Assembly: GCA_902803745.1 (NCBI GenBank)
Contig: CADCRB010000162.1
Span: 1-31,347 of the forward strand
From: an uncultured Lachnospiraceae bacterium
GTDB taxonomy: Bacteria; Bacillota; Clostridia; Lachnospirales; Lachnospiraceae
DNA length: 31,347 nt
Direction of reading: 5' to 3'
The position numbers and the translations under genes were made by a program. Each line of letters begins with the position of its first letter. Within the stretch, counting starts at the first letter, position 1. Below are positions 31,059 through 31,347 of the stretch, piece by piece. Under the pieces are notes generated by a model, which worked only from the letters and a program-made list of their open reading frames with translations, did not search any database and had not been told where the DNA came from.

Positions 31059-31347
31059 TTACTTAAGCTGATCCTCTGTGTAATATCCTGAATCGATAAG
31101 GATCTCCTTATAGTTGTTAGCATCTGCGAATACAGGCTCGCAAAGGTATGAAGGAACTGTTATAACGTTGTTGTTATATGTCTCAGTATCGTTTACATCA
31201 ACAGTTGCGCCTGAAAGGATCTGGCCAACCATCTTAACAACCTGGCTTGCAAGTGTACGAGTATCCTTGAATACTGACATTGACTGCTTGCCTGCGATCA
31301 TGTTCTTTGTGTTCTCGATATCGCAGTCCTGACCTGTGATGATGGGA
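31059..31347 (-). CDS. chvE: ChvE-like sugar-binding lipoprotein, C-terminal part
   Basis: Extracellular substrate-binding protein of the ABC importer. Only the last 95 residues or so are in the window; the frame is open at the right edge. The visible part reads PIITGQDCDIENTKNMIAGK, then SMSVFKDTRTLASQVV, VITVPSYLCEPVFADANNYKEI and LIDSGYYTEDQLK. This matches the end of ChvE-type proteins that accompany MmsA/MmsB. The GQD aspartate and the FKD lysine region line the sugar pocket in this family. It is the first gene of the operon seen here and is separated from the ATPase by a strong hairpin. Confidence 0.92.
   Translation of the reverse strand, partial: PIITGQDCDIENTKNMIAGKQSMSVFKDTRTLASQVVKMVGQILSGATVDVNDTETYNNNVITVPSYLCEPVFADANNYKEILIDSGYYTEDQLK

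Noticed and set aside
1..31347. CRISPR arrays, insertion sequences, phage genes
   Set aside because: No regularly spaced repeats, transposase motifs or phage structural proteins were seen on either strand.

Overview
The window looks like a chromosomal segment from an anaerobic, low-to-mid G+C Firmicute, most likely Lachnospiraceae (Butyrivibrio- or Roseburia-like). The reasons are the IreB-RuvX-DUF1292 trio, the YlbF and RNase J homologues, a ChvE/MmsAB-type sugar transporter, a small DUF6145-like protein, strong AGGAGG ribosome sites and occasional TTG starts. The genus is inference. Almost every gene lies on the minus strand; only 7312-7776 and 8005-9315 run on the plus strand.

Layout from low to high coordinates. 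(1) 1-5709 is housekeeping. A greA-lysS pair with its own promoter follows a tight cluster: SPFH membrane protein, ornithine carbamoyltransferase, a small membrane protein, BirA, a DUF6145-like protein and a tRNA-dihydrouridine synthase. (2) 5759-9385 holds a secreted SH3/SleB-like cell wall hydrolase, a small four-helix membrane protein and a 436-residue protein with RTX/EF-hand-like calcium loops and a charged coiled-coil tail. (3) 9386-10150 is a tRNA-Ser(CGA) with a strong promoter, followed 23 bases later by a membrane protein gene. (4) 10147-21617 is a surface-glycan cluster: DegT aminotransferase, GT11 fucosyltransferase, two other cytoplasmic GTs with GT2/GT-A folds, a PglK-like ABC flippase, an AsnB-family amidotransferase, a hexapeptide acyltransferase, a GT4 enzyme and two polyprenyl-phosphate GT2 enzymes. 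(5) 21622-26911 is a conserved core: U32 peptidase/tRNA hydroxylase, TrmR, a short MltG-like protein, YlbF, RNase J, DUF1292, RuvX and IreB. (6) 27040-31347 is a sugar ABC transporter: binding-protein C-terminus, ATPase and two tandem permeases.

How it works together. From ireB (26911) down to the aminotransferase (10147), 18 genes are packed with 1- to 20-base overlaps or gaps of a few bases. I saw one good promoter, in front of ireB, and no internal terminator. Envelope signalling (IreB), RNA decay, tRNA wobble modification and surface glycan assembly may therefore share a transcript. The glycan block sits between the U32 gene and the greA region, which lie close together in Bacillus subtilis, so it looks like an insertion into an old cluster. 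The glycan genes suggest a lipid-linked oligosaccharide carrying fucose, an amino-deoxy sugar and possibly an amidated sugar acid, flipped by the ABC transporter. No initiating phosphosugar transferase, polymerase, integrase, IS element or CRISPR array was seen.
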